A DNA stretch of 64,000 bases from Ruminiclostridium cellobioparum subsp. termitidis CT1112 (GTDB taxonomy: Bacteria > Bacillota > Clostridia > Acetivibrionales > DSM-1351). The notes under the pieces were generated by a model that had not been told where the DNA came from, did not search any database, and worked only from the letters and a program-made list of their open reading frames with translations. The stretch lies in NCBI RefSeq assembly GCF_000350485.1, contig NZ_AORV01000065.1, forward strand, positions 186,001 to 250,000, given 5' to 3'. Positions 1-8,945 of this stretch are shown here, in pieces. A program made the translations under genes and the position numbers. The number at the start of each line of letters is the position of its first letter. Within the stretch, counting starts at the first letter, position 1.

Positions 1-187
1 GTTTTTTTACCTCCACGACTTCCTTGTCAAATACCCCGGAGTCCCTTGTAAAATTAGCACCTACTATAATTGATGAAAATAACAATAAAAAAGTTCCAAT
101 TGTATAAAATGCAATCTTCATAAATTTACTTACATTACTCTTATTACTCATATTACTCTTATTACTCTTATTACTCTTGTTTCTCAT
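1..187 (-). CDS. LytR-CpsA-Psr (LCP) family protein, N-terminal fragment
   Basis: The gene is open to the left edge; only about 62 residues are visible. They show a short polar cytoplasmic N-terminus built of repeated Lys-Ser-Asn triplets, then one hydrophobic segment (about residues 24-42). Start ATG at 187 is preceded by AAGGGG. It lies 18 nt after yqeK in the nadD-yqeK cluster, the usual place of an LCP (LytR) gene in Clostridia, whose products attach anionic glycopolymers to peptidoglycan. The assignment rests on gene order plus the signal-anchor; the catalytic domain is outside the window. Confidence 0.6.
   Translation of the reverse strand, partial: MRNKSNKSNKSNMSNKSNVSKFMKIAFYTIGTFLLLFSSIIVGANFTRDSGVFDKEVVEVKK
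134..178. repeat. Five-unit 9-bp tandem repeat inside the LCP gene start
   Basis: Five consecutive copies of attactctt (one variant, attactcat), encoding Lys/Met-Ser-Asn on the minus strand. The unit length is a multiple of three, so copy-number change would lengthen or shorten the cytoplasmic tail without shifting frame. Confidence 0.85.
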
Positions 188-205
188 AATTTAATAATTA
201 ACCCC

Positions 206-793
206 TTAAATTCTGATCTGATTATTATCAGAAATCAACATTAAAATACTGTTCCTGGCTTTAATAGTATTGGGATGGATCAATCCCCTCTGGTGAATGA
301 CATATTTGATTATATTGTCAAAAGAACCGATTAAAGCCCTGTTTATATCTTCATAGGCCAGCTTTCTCACATTGTCGACCTCACTGTGTGTTCTTCCAGG
401 CTCTATGTAATCTGCAAGAAAAATAATTTTATCCATCATATTCATTTCCGGATATCCCGTAGTATGATACCTGATGGCGTTCAACACAATTTCATCATTG
501 ACTCCGTACTTTTCACAGGCTAATATCGCACCCACTTCGCCGTGCATTAAAAACACCTGCCGCTTTTCAAGCTCACTTAGCTCTATTCCATGAATCCTGC
601 AATATTCAAGTGTTTCATCATCTCTCAAGTTTTTTGCACAATCGTGCAGGAGGCCTGCTACGGCTGCCGCTTCCATGTCTTCACCATAATGTTCGGCCAG
701 CGAAACGGCTGCCTTCATGGTATTGACCGAATGAATATATCTTCCCGGCTTCAAGGCTTGTTTTAACAAGAGATCCATTTGGTCCAGCTTCAT
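206..793 (-). CDS. yqeK: YqeK family HD-domain hydrolase
   Basis: HD-superfamily metal-dependent phosphohydrolase of about 195 residues. The family hydrolyses diadenosine tetraphosphate symmetrically to two ADP. Visible metal motifs include a histidine near residue 20 (GRYIHSV), the LLHDCAKNL HD doublet near residue 50, MHGEVGA, and FLADYIEPGR near residue 125, typical of YqeK. The ATG at 793 (third codon of the open frame) is preferred because AAGGA sits 8-9 nt before it, while it is too close to the ATG at 799. It follows nadD and precedes an LCP gene, the standard clostridial order. Confidence 0.93.
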   Translation of the reverse strand: MKLDQMDLLLKQALKPGRYIHSVNTMKAAVSLAEHYGEDMEAAAVAGLLHDCAKNLRDDETLEYCRIHGIELSELEKRQVFLMHGEVGAILACEKYGVNDEIVLNAIRYHTTGYPEMNMMDKIIFLADYIEPGRTHSEVDNVRKLAYEDINRALIGSFDNIIKYVIHQRGLIHPNTIKARNSILMLISDNNQIRI

Positions 794-857
794 AGTCATT
801 TTCCTTTTTTATAATTCAATTGCGCTTAATTACCTTCCAAAATATCAGGAAGTAATT

Positions 858-1478
858 TTACTGCTGATATAGTTTGTTTTTAATAATATATTCTTCAACC
901 TCTTCTTTAACGAGGTACTTAACCGACTTTCCAGCCTTGATCCTGTCTCTGATAAAGGTTGAGGATATGTCAAGAAGCGGAATTTCAAAGCTTCTTATAT
1001 TTATTTCATACTCTCTCTTTAATTCAGCTAAGCGCTTGTTGAAGGCTTCATCTGAAAAGCCCGGCCTCATGACGGCAATAAAATCAGTCAGTTTGAAAAC
1101 CTCCCGGGCATTTCTCCAGGTCAACAGATCCAATAGCACATCTGCACCGATTATATAGTTAAATTCTGTTCCCTCAGGGTAACGCCGGTGTAATTCTTTT
1201 AATGTATCGACAGTATAGGTATAACCTGACCTTTCTATTTCTATCGCCATAGCTTCAAAGCTTGAATTTGAACCGACAGCACATTTGACCATGTTTAATC
1301 TGTGCACAGGAGCCGTGACATCTTCCAAACTTTTATGCGGGGGCATACCTGATGGAATAAATAATACCCTGTCAAGCCCATATTCACATCTTACCAATTC
1401 TGCAACGGCAAGATGCCCTGTATGAATCGGATCAAAAGTTCCTCCGCAAATGCCAATTTTCAAGAGTGTATCTCCCAT
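858..1478 (-). CDS. nadD: Nicotinate-nucleotide adenylyltransferase
   Basis: Adenylates nicotinate mononucleotide to deamido-NAD in NAD synthesis. The N-terminal GGTFDPIHTGH nucleotidyltransferase motif and C-terminal ISSTFIRDRI motif are intact, and 206 residues is the normal NadD length. Two starts are possible: ATG at 1478 with AGGAA upstream, or TTG at 1463 with GGGAG upstream, which would start directly before KIGICGG. It is first in the visible nadD-yqeK-LCP cluster; the intergenic gap upstream (1479-1687) shows nothing definite. Confidence 0.95.
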   Translation of the reverse strand: MGDTLLKIGICGGTFDPIHTGHLAVAELVRCEYGLDRVLFIPSGMPPHKSLEDVTAPVHRLNMVKCAVGSNSSFEAMAIEIERSGYTYTVDTLKELHRRYPEGTEFNYIIGADVLLDLLTWRNAREVFKLTDFIAVMRPGFSDEAFNKRLAELKREYEINIRSFEIPLLDISSTFIRDRIKAGKSVKYLVKEEVEEYIIKNKLYQQ

Positions 1479-1687
1479 CTGGAAATTCCTTTTTATAAAT
1501 GCCCGATATCCGGTAATCTGTAATATCCAAATCCCCCTTATGGAATAACGTTTTAGATATCACAGACTGCTGATTATTATAATACAAGTGATATTATAGC
1601 ATAAAAATATTAACTATTTATTAAAAAATATAAAAACACGGTGTTAAATAATAGAAATTTTAAGATGTGCCTATGCGAAATGGCCTG

Positions 1688-2245
1688 TTATTCCTGAGCT
1701 TGCCGGTACTTTTTCATAATGACCATGGTTAGAGCTTTTAATAAAATTGCTATAATTATATAAATCGGAAATGAATATATATGCTTCCAGGTTAATAAAA
1801 CATATATTTTTAAAGCGACAAATATCGGCTCGCCGACAAAAGTAAAGAACGCTGCTGAAAAAAAATTGGCCAGCAAAAATGATTTCCAGCGGCAAGCATA
1901 CTGATAAACCAGCATGTACCATACCGGCAGCATTGAAAAGTTCATAGGTATGAGTCTTGGAAAATATGGTTCTATGTCAATGTAGTACTCCCATAAATTG
2001 AGCTGACACCCGAATTCGTCAAGAAATGTGACCACTGTTACCACAAGAAGCCCATAAATAAAGATTTCTGCAAGTCTTTTTTTGTCCACAAGTTTTGCCC
2101 AGATTATCCATGGAATTATCAGCATGGCCAACAACAGCCAAAACTGAAAGGAGAATACTTCAAATTTGCACCAATGCTTGAATTGCAGAATAATAGCCTT
2201 ACTTTGAGCATCCAGTATCTGCTGGAAAGACGGAGATTGATCCAT
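1688..2245 (-). CDS. CBO0543-like integral membrane protein
   Basis: A 185-residue protein with about five hydrophobic segments and aromatic-rich loops. It resembles the uncharacterised CBO0543 family of Bacillales and Clostridia (central MLPVWYMLVYQY stretch). No catalytic motif is visible and the function is unknown. Start ATG 2245 has GGAAGG about 10 nt upstream. It stands alone between nadD and a glycosyltransferase module. Confidence 0.6.
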   Translation of the reverse strand: MDQSPSFQQILDAQSKAIILQFKHWCKFEVFSFQFWLLLAMLIIPWIIWAKLVDKKRLAEIFIYGLLVVTVVTFLDEFGCQLNLWEYYIDIEPYFPRLIPMNFSMLPVWYMLVYQYACRWKSFLLANFFSAAFFTFVGEPIFVALKIYVLLTWKHIYSFPIYIIIAILLKALTMVIMKKYRQAQE

Positions 2246-2401
2246 TAGCCATAAACCTTCCTTTATTAGGTGATATTACATGATACAACTATTATTCTCA
2301 ATCAAACAGTAAATATTATTCACAATTAATCTTAGTAAACAAAAAAACTGCTTGAAACAGGCTAAGTTTCAAACAGGCTTTAACCAGTGCATTTTATCGG
2401 G

Positions 2402-2632
2402 TCAGTCCTCGGACAAAAACTCCAGCCAGAGAGAGCAAAGATTCATCGCACCTCTAAAGCCCATGTATGCAGGAGTATACCAGTTGAAATTCCATGAATC
2501 CAGTCCTCTGCTAATGGCCGGTGCAGTATCTTTTCCTGCCTTTGCCAGCACTTCTTTGCCTGCCATAAGAATACCCGTGATATTCCGGTCAATATTTTTC
2601 ATCCACACGGCTTCATTCCAGTATGGTTAAGC
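2402..2632 (-). pseudogene. Probable gene remnant
   Basis: An open stretch of about 77 codons reads WFNWYTP-like, aromatic-rich protein (for example NFNWYTPAYMGFRG near its C-terminus). It has no convincing start and is preceded in frame by a TAA (2633-2635) after a Lys/Ala-rich stretch (EQKKKKAEA). This looks like the tail of a broken gene left downstream of the glycosyltransferase. It could also be a non-coding ORF; I do not recognise the family. Confidence 0.3.
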
Positions 2633-2667
2633 TTCAGCTTTCTTTTTCTTTTGTTCACTCTTACCAA

Positions 2668-3843
2668 TTAACCCTTGTGCTGTAAAATATAATCCGCGGC
2701 GATCTTATATCCGCCGGCTTGAATAAATGAATTCCCCAGCTCAATGCTCTTTTGCTTATAGCTGCCGTTTGTCAATATCTGAGTAACATAATCCCTTAAT
2801 AGCTCCGGAGTAATTTCACTCATTTTCATACTTAACCCCGCACCCAGATTTACCAGCCGGTGGGCAACCATCGGCTGGTCATTGGCCTGAGGCACTGCGA
2901 TGACTGGTACTCCGTAATACAGTGCTTCATTTACGCTGTTAAGGCCGCAATGACTGATAAATACCGAAGTTCTTTTTAATACTTCAAGCTGGGGTACATG
3001 ATTTCTTATGATTATATTGCCTGGAATTTCACCAAAAGCCGCCATATCAACCTTATTACCAACAGACATAATAACTTTGTACTTCTGACCCCCAAAGGCT
3101 TCCATACATTTTGTGTAAAAATCCATGTATTGATTGTTGATGGTCCCAAGCGAAATATAAATTATTGTGCCGGTATCCAGCTCTTCCAACAGTGAATCGT
3201 TCTTTTCTGCCCTTGCCAATATGGAGAGTCCCACAAATCTAAAGCTTTCATCGAAGCTTTCACCCTCCGGCTGAAACATTTTTGATGTAAATACCAGATT
3301 CAAATACTCTCTTTTAAAAAATATATCCATAATCTCAAGGTTGTCCAAATTCCATTCCTTTCCGGCCTCTTCCAATTCTTTGTATAAAAGATCCAACTGC
3401 GGATGAAAACCCGGTTCCAGCATATGTAACGGCAGAGGCGGTTTATTCATGGCAAATGATGTACAGGAACATACAGCCGGGAGCTTCAGCATCCTGGCCA
3501 CTATATTTCCCCCGCCAAGCATGGCATCATGTATGATCAAATCTATACCGGCATCCTTTATCTTTTCCATTACCAGTGGAACTACGGTTCTATCCATCTT
3601 TATTATAAATTCAACCAGTGAGTAAAAGGGATGCTCACCGCTGGGTCTGTATCCTTCAAAGAATTGCTTCAACTGAAATCCATAATCAATAAATTCGGCC
3701 CCGGCAGCTTCAATCTTCTGTTTAAACTCAGCGGTTGAGAAATAGATAACCTCCTGCCCCCTGCACACTAATTCTTTTACCAGCGGTAGAGTAGGGTTCA
3801 TGTGCCCGTGTGCATTACCATTTAAAAACAATATTTTTGACAT
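2668..3843 (-). CDS. Macrolide-type (MGT/YjiC) UDP-glycosyltransferase, GT1
   Basis: A 391-residue GT-B fold glycosyltransferase. The N-terminus (FLNGNAHGHMNPTLPLVKEL) is the acceptor-domain signature of macrolide glycosyltransferases. The C-terminal donor-binding signature FISHCGLNSVNEALYYGVPV ... PQANDQ is complete near residues 295-325. Such enzymes glucosylate macrolides, flavonoids, lipids or other small hydrophobic acceptors; the acceptor here cannot be told. RBS AGGAGG sits 5 nt before ATG. The gene lies directly downstream of a PadR regulator and carries that regulator's likely operator in its promoter, which suggests induction by a toxic small molecule. Confidence 0.9.
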   Translation of the reverse strand: MSKILFLNGNAHGHMNPTLPLVKELVCRGQEVIYFSTAEFKQKIEAAGAEFIDYGFQLKQFFEGYRPSGEHPFYSLVEFIIKMDRTVVPLVMEKIKDAGIDLIIHDAMLGGGNIVARMLKLPAVCSCTSFAMNKPPLPLHMLEPGFHPQLDLLYKELEEAGKEWNLDNLEIMDIFFKREYLNLVFTSKMFQPEGESFDESFRFVGLSILARAEKNDSLLEELDTGTIIYISLGTINNQYMDFYTKCMEAFGGQKYKVIMSVGNKVDMAAFGEIPGNIIIRNHVPQLEVLKRTSVFISHCGLNSVNEALYYGVPVIAVPQANDQPMVAHRLVNLGAGLSMKMSEITPELLRDYVTQILTNGSYKQKSIELGNSFIQAGGYKIAADYILQHKG

Positions 3844-3893
3844 ATAACCTCCTGGGATATACTCTTAGTATCTATTTACTATATCTTTATTTA

Positions 3894-3912
3894 ATATATC
3901 ATAATGATATAT
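3894..3912. promoter_or_regulatory. PadR-type operator upstream of the glycosyltransferase
   Basis: Perfect inverted repeat ATATATCA-N3-TGATATAT, 51 bp before the glycosyltransferase start. The same 19-bp palindrome occurs at 4588-4606 in front of the padR gene, so one regulator probably controls both. Confidence 0.7.
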
Positions 3913-3957
3913 TATGGCTAAAAATTTTTTGCCAGACTATCAAATATAATTACTAAT

Positions 3958-4527
3958 TTAATTTTCTTTCTTAAAATTGTGAGTCCTTATACGCTCAATG
4001 GTCTCTTCACACCATTTGATTCTGAACTCCGCGTCATATATGCCATACCTGATCGTGGAAATCCAATATGGATATCCGTCATCTTCCCGGACTTTATTAC
4101 TGCTTGTGTATTCATTCTCAATGCGGTAATATCTTTCCAGGCTTCTGCAATGACCTTCCTTTACCCTCTGGAGCTCTTTTATCATACTATCGGGAGGAAT
4201 AACCTTTGCAAAAGTCAGCTTAAGCAGCAGCTCCAATCTCTGAGGAGCCTGTATGGTGGGGCTCATCAACCACTCTGTAAGTTCTTCCCGCCCTTTATCA
4301 GTTATAAAATATACATTCCGTGGAGGTCTTCCTTCATTTTGTTCAACTTTCTTTGTTATGACGTTATCCTTTTCCATTTGTTTAAGCACAGGATAAATAT
4401 GACCAAAATTTTCATTCCAGAAATAAGATATGGATTTATCGCAGATCTTTTTTATGTCATAACCCGAACCCGGTTCAATACTCAGTACTCCTAAAATCGC
4501 ATATCTGGTTTTATTAATTTTCGGCAT
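3958..4527 (-). CDS. PadR family transcriptional regulator (long type)
   Basis: A 189-residue regulator with the PadR winged helix (TRYAILGVLSIEPGSGYDIKK ... FWNENFGHIYPVLKQMEKD), followed by a C-terminal Vir_C-like dimerisation helix region (about residues 95-180). PadR proteins usually repress detoxification genes and release on binding phenolics or drugs. The start is placed at ATG 4527 because GGGGTG lies 6 nt upstream; the open frame extends 11 codons further without a site. It probably autoregulates through the palindrome at 4588-4606 and controls the downstream glycosyltransferase. Confidence 0.92.
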   Translation of the reverse strand: MPKINKTRYAILGVLSIEPGSGYDIKKICDKSISYFWNENFGHIYPVLKQMEKDNVITKKVEQNEGRPPRNVYFITDKGREELTEWLMSPTIQAPQRLELLLKLTFAKVIPPDSMIKELQRVKEGHCRSLERYYRIENEYTSSNKVREDDGYPYWISTIRYGIYDAEFRIKWCEETIERIRTHNFKKEN

Positions 4528-4587
4528 GGTGCACCCCAACAATATAATTAAAATAGACACTATGTTTACAATTTATTTCATTAAATA

Positions 4588-4606
4588 ATATATCATTCTG
4601 ATATAT
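4588..4606. promoter_or_regulatory. PadR-type operator upstream of padR
   Basis: Inverted repeat ATATATCA-TTC-TGATATAT, identical in both arms to the site at 3894-3912, lying about 60 bp before the padR start. Probable autoregulatory site. Confidence 0.7.
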
Positions 4607-4628
4607 ATGTCAATATCGCTGACGCCTT

Positions 4629-5072
4629 TTATAAACTGAAACTGTCAATAATAAAATTGCCGTCCTGGCCGATTCTCACATAAAACAATTCATTAAAACC
4701 CTCTCCAAGTGTTGGTGGCTCAAGTTTTGCATGAGTATTTCTGATTCCCGGTAGAGGTACATTCTCTTTACCTTTTCTCTTGCTGTTTCTATAAATAGCC
4801 TCTTTAATATCTGAATTAAAATAATAGCCAATAACTTTAAAGCGGGCACTATGGGCCATATCAATATACCTCTTTCGATCAGCAGCAGTAGAATTTGTAT
4901 TGTCCACGACAAAAGATTGTCTGGCTTTAATACAGGCCTCCAGAATAATACTTTCCCTGGTCCGCGTTTTCAGCATATCAAGATTTATTCTGATATGAGT
5001 ATTTATAAAATTTTCCTTATAAAATGTGCTCTTGCCTGTTGCCTGTATACCCGTAAAAATTATGGCTTGCAT
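4629..5072 (-). CDS. AAA_33-type P-loop kinase (polynucleotide/zeta-kinase-like)
   Basis: A 147-residue P-loop protein: Walker A GIQATGKST near residues 8-16, a DML/T lid-like segment, VVDNTNSTAADRKRYID near residue 55 (resembling the DNTN motif of T4 polynucleotide kinase-like proteins), then an Arg-rich C-terminal half. Such stand-alone kinases phosphorylate nucleic acid ends or small molecules; the substrate is unknown. GAGGTAAAC precedes ATG. It is divergent in function from both neighbours and looks monocistronic. Confidence 0.8.
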   Translation of the reverse strand: MQAIIFTGIQATGKSTFYKENFINTHIRINLDMLKTRTRESIILEACIKARQSFVVDNTNSTAADRKRYIDMAHSARFKVIGYYFNSDIKEAIYRNSKRKGKENVPLPGIRNTHAKLEPPTLGEGFNELFYVRIGQDGNFIIDSFSL

Positions 5073-5261
5073 GTTTACCTCATGAAGAAAGTCTTGATTT
5101 CCCCGGGAGACTTTGCTTTTTCCTTTACATGTAGTATAGTTCCCACCCTCAAATACTTTAAAACTTATTTCATATCAGTAGTTTTAAAATGATAATTCCT
5201 TTTAATATTTTTTGTGATGTGAAAAATTTTTGGCGTTTCACAAAATTACTATACCATAATA

Positions 5262-5310
5262 AACAGCTTACCCGGTATCCTCAAAGATTGAGGTGACCAG
5301 TTAAGCTGTT
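5262..5310. terminator. Long imperfect hairpin downstream of the pur operon
   Basis: Outer arms AACAGCTTA (5262-5270) and TAAGCTGTT (5302-5310), with further pairing inside around CCTCA/TGAGG. It lies about 70 bp beyond purD and before the kinase gene. The U-tract is weak on the minus side, so terminator function is inferred. Confidence 0.5.
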
Positions 5311-5330
5311 TTATAAAGTTTCTTTTTACC

Positions 5331-5400
5331 AAAGTCAATTACGGTTTAAAGCCTTCGCCTTCCAGGCGAATTATGCTTTCAGCCGATAGTAATTGACTTT
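5331..5400 (-). terminator. Hairpin folding the purD 3' end onto downstream sequence
   Basis: Perfect 12-bp arms AAAGTCAATTAC (5331-5342) and GTAATTGACTTT (5389-5400). An inner stem TTCGCC/GGCGAA (5354-5359/5365-5370) is extended by AAAGC/GCTTT. The right arm is the last purD coding sequence and the stop codon lies inside the loop side of the stem. Likely the end-of-operon terminator or an mRNA-stabilising structure. Confidence 0.6.
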
Positions 5401-6653
5401 TTCCCTATATCCTTCCTGTAGTGCATACCCTCAAAGCTGATTTTCTCAATACCGGCATAAGCTTTGCTGATAGCCTTTTCCATGTTTTCTTCCACCGCCG
5501 TAACACCCAGTACTCTTCCGCCTGCCGTATAGAATTTACCGTCGGTACAGCTTGTACCTGCATGGAAGATAGTTAGGTTTTCATCTGCTTCTGCTGCTTC
5601 CAAACCGCTTATTTCAAGGCCGGCAGGATATTTTCCAGGGTATCCGCCCGAAGCTGCTATAACGCATACTGCAGCATTATCGCTCCATTCGATTTTTATC
5701 CCGGCAAGCTCCTCATCTATTATGGCATTAAATATGTCCAGCAGATCGGTTTTAAGTCTCGGAAGCACGACCTGAGTCTCAGGGTCTCCAAAACGCGCAT
5801 TGTACTCAATGACTTTAGGTCCGTCTTTTGTTATCATCAGACCAAAATATAAAATTCCTTTGAATTTACGGCCTTCCATGTTCATAGCCTCTATGGTTGG
5901 TATGAATATCTCCTTCATGCATTGCTCTGTCAGTTTGCCGTCATATATCAAGCTTGGTGAGAAGGTTCCCATCCCGCCTGTATTCGGCCCCTGATCATGG
6001 TCAAATACACGTTTGTGGTCCTGTGACGAAACCATGGGCACTACAGTCTTTCCGTCCGTAAAGGCCAATATGGACACCTCGGGGCCCTCGATAAATTCCT
6101 CTATGACAACCTTGTTTCCCGCTTCTCCGAACACCCTGTCATTCATGATGCTGTTCACTGCAGTTTTGGCTTCGGCTATGGTCTGAGCTATAATAACACC
6201 TTTTCCAAGTGCCAGGCCGTCGGCTTTGACAACAACGGGTGCGCTGCAGATATCAAGGTACTTTAGCGCCCCGGCACTGCTCTCAAATACCGCATAACCG
6301 GCAGTAGGTATATTGTATTTTTTCATCAGATCCTTTGAAAAGGATTTGCTGCCTTCTATAATGGCTGCCGCCCTGACCGGACCAAAGGCTCTGATGCCTG
6401 CAGCCTCAAGTGCGTCTACCATCCCCGCCACCAGAGGATCATCGGGTGCCACCACAACAAGATCCATTTTATTCGCTCTGGAGAAATTAACTATCCCCTC
6501 GATATCCGTGGCTTTAATGGGAACACAGGAAGCAAGTTTAGAGATACCGCCATTTCCGGGAGCACAGAACAATTCACTTATCTTCGGGCTTTGAGAAAGC
6601 TTCCATATTATTGCATGCTCTCTTCCACCCCCGCCAACTACCAAAACCTTCAT
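5379..6653 (-). CDS. purD: Phosphoribosylamine-glycine ligase (GAR synthetase)
   Basis: Joins glycine to 5-phosphoribosylamine with ATP, step 2 of purine synthesis. At 424 residues it has the family length: N-terminal VLVVGGGGREHAI, ATP-grasp core with VKADGLALGKGV (about 145-157), the acidic metal site segment KVIEYNARFGDPETQ (about 283-297) and the PurD C-domain. RBS GGGAGGG stands 6 nt before ATG. It is the last gene of purE-F-M-N-H-D. Confidence 0.98.
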   Translation of the reverse strand: MKVLVVGGGGREHAIIWKLSQSPKISELFCAPGNGGISKLASCVPIKATDIEGIVNFSRANKMDLVVVAPDDPLVAGMVDALEAAGIRAFGPVRAAAIIEGSKSFSKDLMKKYNIPTAGYAVFESSAGALKYLDICSAPVVVKADGLALGKGVIIAQTIAEAKTAVNSIMNDRVFGEAGNKVVIEEFIEGPEVSILAFTDGKTVVPMVSSQDHKRVFDHDQGPNTGGMGTFSPSLIYDGKLTEQCMKEIFIPTIEAMNMEGRKFKGILYFGLMITKDGPKVIEYNARFGDPETQVVLPRLKTDLLDIFNAIIDEELAGIKIEWSDNAAVCVIAASGGYPGKYPAGLEISGLEAAEADENLTIFHAGTSCTDGKFYTAGGRVLGVTAVEENMEKAISKAYAGIEKISFEGMHYRKDIGKKSITIG

Positions 6654-6708
6654 TTGGACCCTCCCTGATTTTCTTAGTGGTTTGTAACATCTTAGATGTT
6701 ATTGACCA

Positions 6709-8253
6709 TTAGTGTTTGAAATGTCTCATTCCTGTTAATACCATTACTATGCCGTGCTTGTTGCAGGCATCGATTGATTTCTGGTCATTCAATGAACCGC
6801 CGGGCTGGATTATTGCCTTGATCCCCGCCGCTGCAGCTGCTTCAACACAATCTTCAAAGGGGAAGAAGGCATCCGAGGCCATAACAGCACCCTTTGATCT
6901 TTCTCCTGCATATTCGATTGCGACTCTTGTGGGAACTATTCTGTTTGTTTGTCCGGGGCCGACGCCGATTGTCATCTTACCCTTGGCAAGTGCTATACCG
7001 TTTGATTTTGTATGCTTGACCACCTTCATGGCAAACACCAGATCTTCCAGCTGTTCACTGGTAGGTTCAACATCTGTGACAACCTTCAGCTCCTCTTCAT
7101 TAAAGAGCTGGCTGTTATACTTCTGAACCAGAAGACCGCCGCATACCTTTTTCATATCAAGCGTGTCTGCAGAAACTTTTTCCGAGATTCCCTCAAGCTT
7201 GAGCAATCTGATGTTCTTCTTCTGTGAAAGAATTGCAAAAGCCTCATCAGTAAAGGATGGTGCAACAACTATCTCAACGAAAATCTTATTGATCTCTTCA
7301 GCTGTTTTTGCATCTATTTCCCTGTTGGCAGCGATGATTCCTCCAAAAATGGATACGGGATCGGATTCATAGGCTCTCATGTAGGCTTCATATATTGTTG
7401 CTGCGCTGCCCACTCCGCATGGATTGGTATGCTTGACGGCGACAACCGTAGGCTCGTCAAATTCCTTAACAAGTTCGATTGCACCGTTTGTATCGTTTAT
7501 GTTATTGTAGGACAATTCTTTTCCGTGAAGCTGAACGGCACTTGGCAGAACTCCTCTGTTGGCTCCCACTTCCTTATAGAAAACAGCCTTTTGATGGGGA
7601 TTCTCACCATAGCGCATATCCTGTACCTTTTCAAAGGTAAGTGAAAGAGTTTCGGGGAAGTCAATGTCACCGAGGGTATCTCTGAGATATTTGGCTATAA
7701 GTGTGTCATAGTGACTTGTATGTTCAAAAACCTTGTATGCAAGTCTGAATTTTGTTTTCACACTTACATCACCTGTTTCATTGAATTCCGAAAGCACTTT
7801 TTCATAGTCTGCAGGATCGACGACAACTGCAACGTCCTGATAATTCTTTGCGGCAGCTCTTAACATGGTAGGTCCGCCTATATCAATATTTTCGATAGCT
7901 TCTTCAAGCTCCACGTTTCCCTTTAATATGGTCTGTTTGAACGGATAGAGATTTATAACAACAATATCAATGGTTTCAACGCCCAAGTCCCTGATCTGTT
8001 TCATATGTTCTTCATTGCTTCTGATGGCAAGCAGTCCGGCATGAACCTTGGGATGAAGTGTCTTAACCCTTCCATCCAGACACTCGGGAAAACCTGTGAT
8101 GTCCGAGATGTTTGTAACCTTTAAGCCTGCGTCAGACAAAGCTTTGGCCGTACCTCCGGTAGATATGATCTCCACACCCTTTGCAGCCAGATTTTTGGCA
8201 AAATCAACTATGCCTGTCTTGTCCGAGACACTGATTAGTGCACGTTTAATCAT
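6709..8253 (-). CDS. purH: Bifunctional AICAR formyltransferase / IMP cyclohydrolase
   Basis: Catalyses the last two steps to IMP. The N-terminal MGS-like IMP cyclohydrolase domain ([11 protein letters not shown] ... [16 protein letters not shown]) covers about residues 1-195. The AICAR transformylase domain follows, with KHTNPCGVG and the [10 protein letters not shown] and QPGGSLNDQ segments. ATG 8253 is chosen because GGAGG lies 8 nt upstream; five extra upstream codons have none. A short palindrome (AACATC-TTA-GATGTT, 6687-6701) separates it from purD. Confidence 0.98.
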   Translation of the reverse strand: MIKRALISVSDKTGIVDFAKNLAAKGVEIISTGGTAKALSDAGLKVTNISDITGFPECLDGRVKTLHPKVHAGLLAIRSNEEHMKQIRDLGVETIDIVVINLYPFKQTILKGNVELEEAIENIDIGGPTMLRAAAKNYQDVAVVVDPADYEKVLSEFNETGDVSVKTKFRLAYKVFEHTSHYDTLIAKYLRDTLGDIDFPETLSLTFEKVQDMRYGENPHQKAVFYKEVGANRGVLPSAVQLHGKELSYNNINDTNGAIELVKEFDEPTVVAVKHTNPCGVGSAATIYEAYMRAYESDPVSIFGGIIAANREIDAKTAEEINKIFVEIVVAPSFTDEAFAILSQKKNIRLLKLEGISEKVSADTLDMKKVCGGLLVQKYNSQLFNEEELKVVTDVEPTSEQLEDLVFAMKVVKHTKSNGIALAKGKMTIGVGPGQTNRIVPTRVAIEYAGERSKGAVMASDAFFPFEDCVEAAAAAGIKAIIQPGGSLNDQKSIDACNKHGIVMVLTGMRHFKH

Positions 8254-8276
8254 TACCCAATCCTCCAATCGAATTT

Positions 8277-8945
8277 TTAAATTGAATATTTTTTACTCGC
8301 CGCCGATAGGACGGGAGCTGTTTTCTTGATCAGTACCTTCTTTCCCTCAATAACCAATCTGTTTTCAGCAAACAGTTTAATGGCTTCGGGCAGTATTTCC
8401 CATTCGGCTTGCTCCATAACCCTTTTCTGAAGAATTTCCGGAGTGTCACCCTCCTCTACATAAACAGCCTTTTGAAGTATGATGGGTCCTGTATCGGCCT
8501 CAAGCTCCACAAAATGTACTGTTGCTCCGGTGATTTTAACACCTGATTCCAATACGTGTCTGTGGGGAATTATTCCGTAGAACCCCTTTCCGCAGAATGC
8601 GGGAATCAATGAGGGATGAATATTTATAACCCTGTTTGTGTAATATTTGTTAAAACGTTCTCCCAGAATGGAGAGAAAACCCGCCATAACAACCAGCTCC
8701 ACCTTATGTTCAACAAAATGGCTGATCAGCGCTTCGTCGTATTCATCTATATTATTGAAGAACTTTCTGGAAATACATGTGCCCCCTATTCGGTATTTTT
8801 TTGCCCTCTCAAGAGCAAATACGCCGGGTTTGCTGGATACGACGGTCGCAATTTCAACATTCCTTATGTATCCGCTTTCTATCTTATCAATTATGGCCTG
8901 AAGGTTTGAACCTCCTCCAGACACCAATACGCCTATTTTAAGCAT
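8277..8945 (-). CDS. purN: Phosphoribosylglycinamide formyltransferase
   Basis: Folate-dependent GAR transformylase, 222 residues. Substrate and folate motifs are present: [13 protein letters not shown] at the start, [10 protein letters not shown], and [17 protein letters not shown] with the catalytic Asn/His, then [17 protein letters not shown] carrying the catalytic Asp. A short C-terminal extension of about 20 residues exceeds the typical 200. ATG 8945 overlaps the end of purM by 13 nt, with AGGAG inside purM, so the two are translationally coupled. Confidence 0.97.
   Translation of the reverse strand: MLKIGVLVSGGGSNLQAIIDKIESGYIRNVEIATVVSSKPGVFALERAKKYRIGGTCISRKFFNNIDEYDEALISHFVEHKVELVVMAGFLSILGERFNKYYTNRVINIHPSLIPAFCGKGFYGIIPHRHVLESGVKITGATVHFVELEADTGPIILQKAVYVEEGDTPEILQKRVMEQAEWEILPEAIKLFAENRLVIEGKKVLIKKTAPVLSAASKKYSI

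Noticed and set aside
5331-5400. Site-specific recombination or attachment site at the pur operon end
   Set aside because: The inverted arms are explained by a 3' end hairpin; no integrase or flanking duplicated gene end is present.
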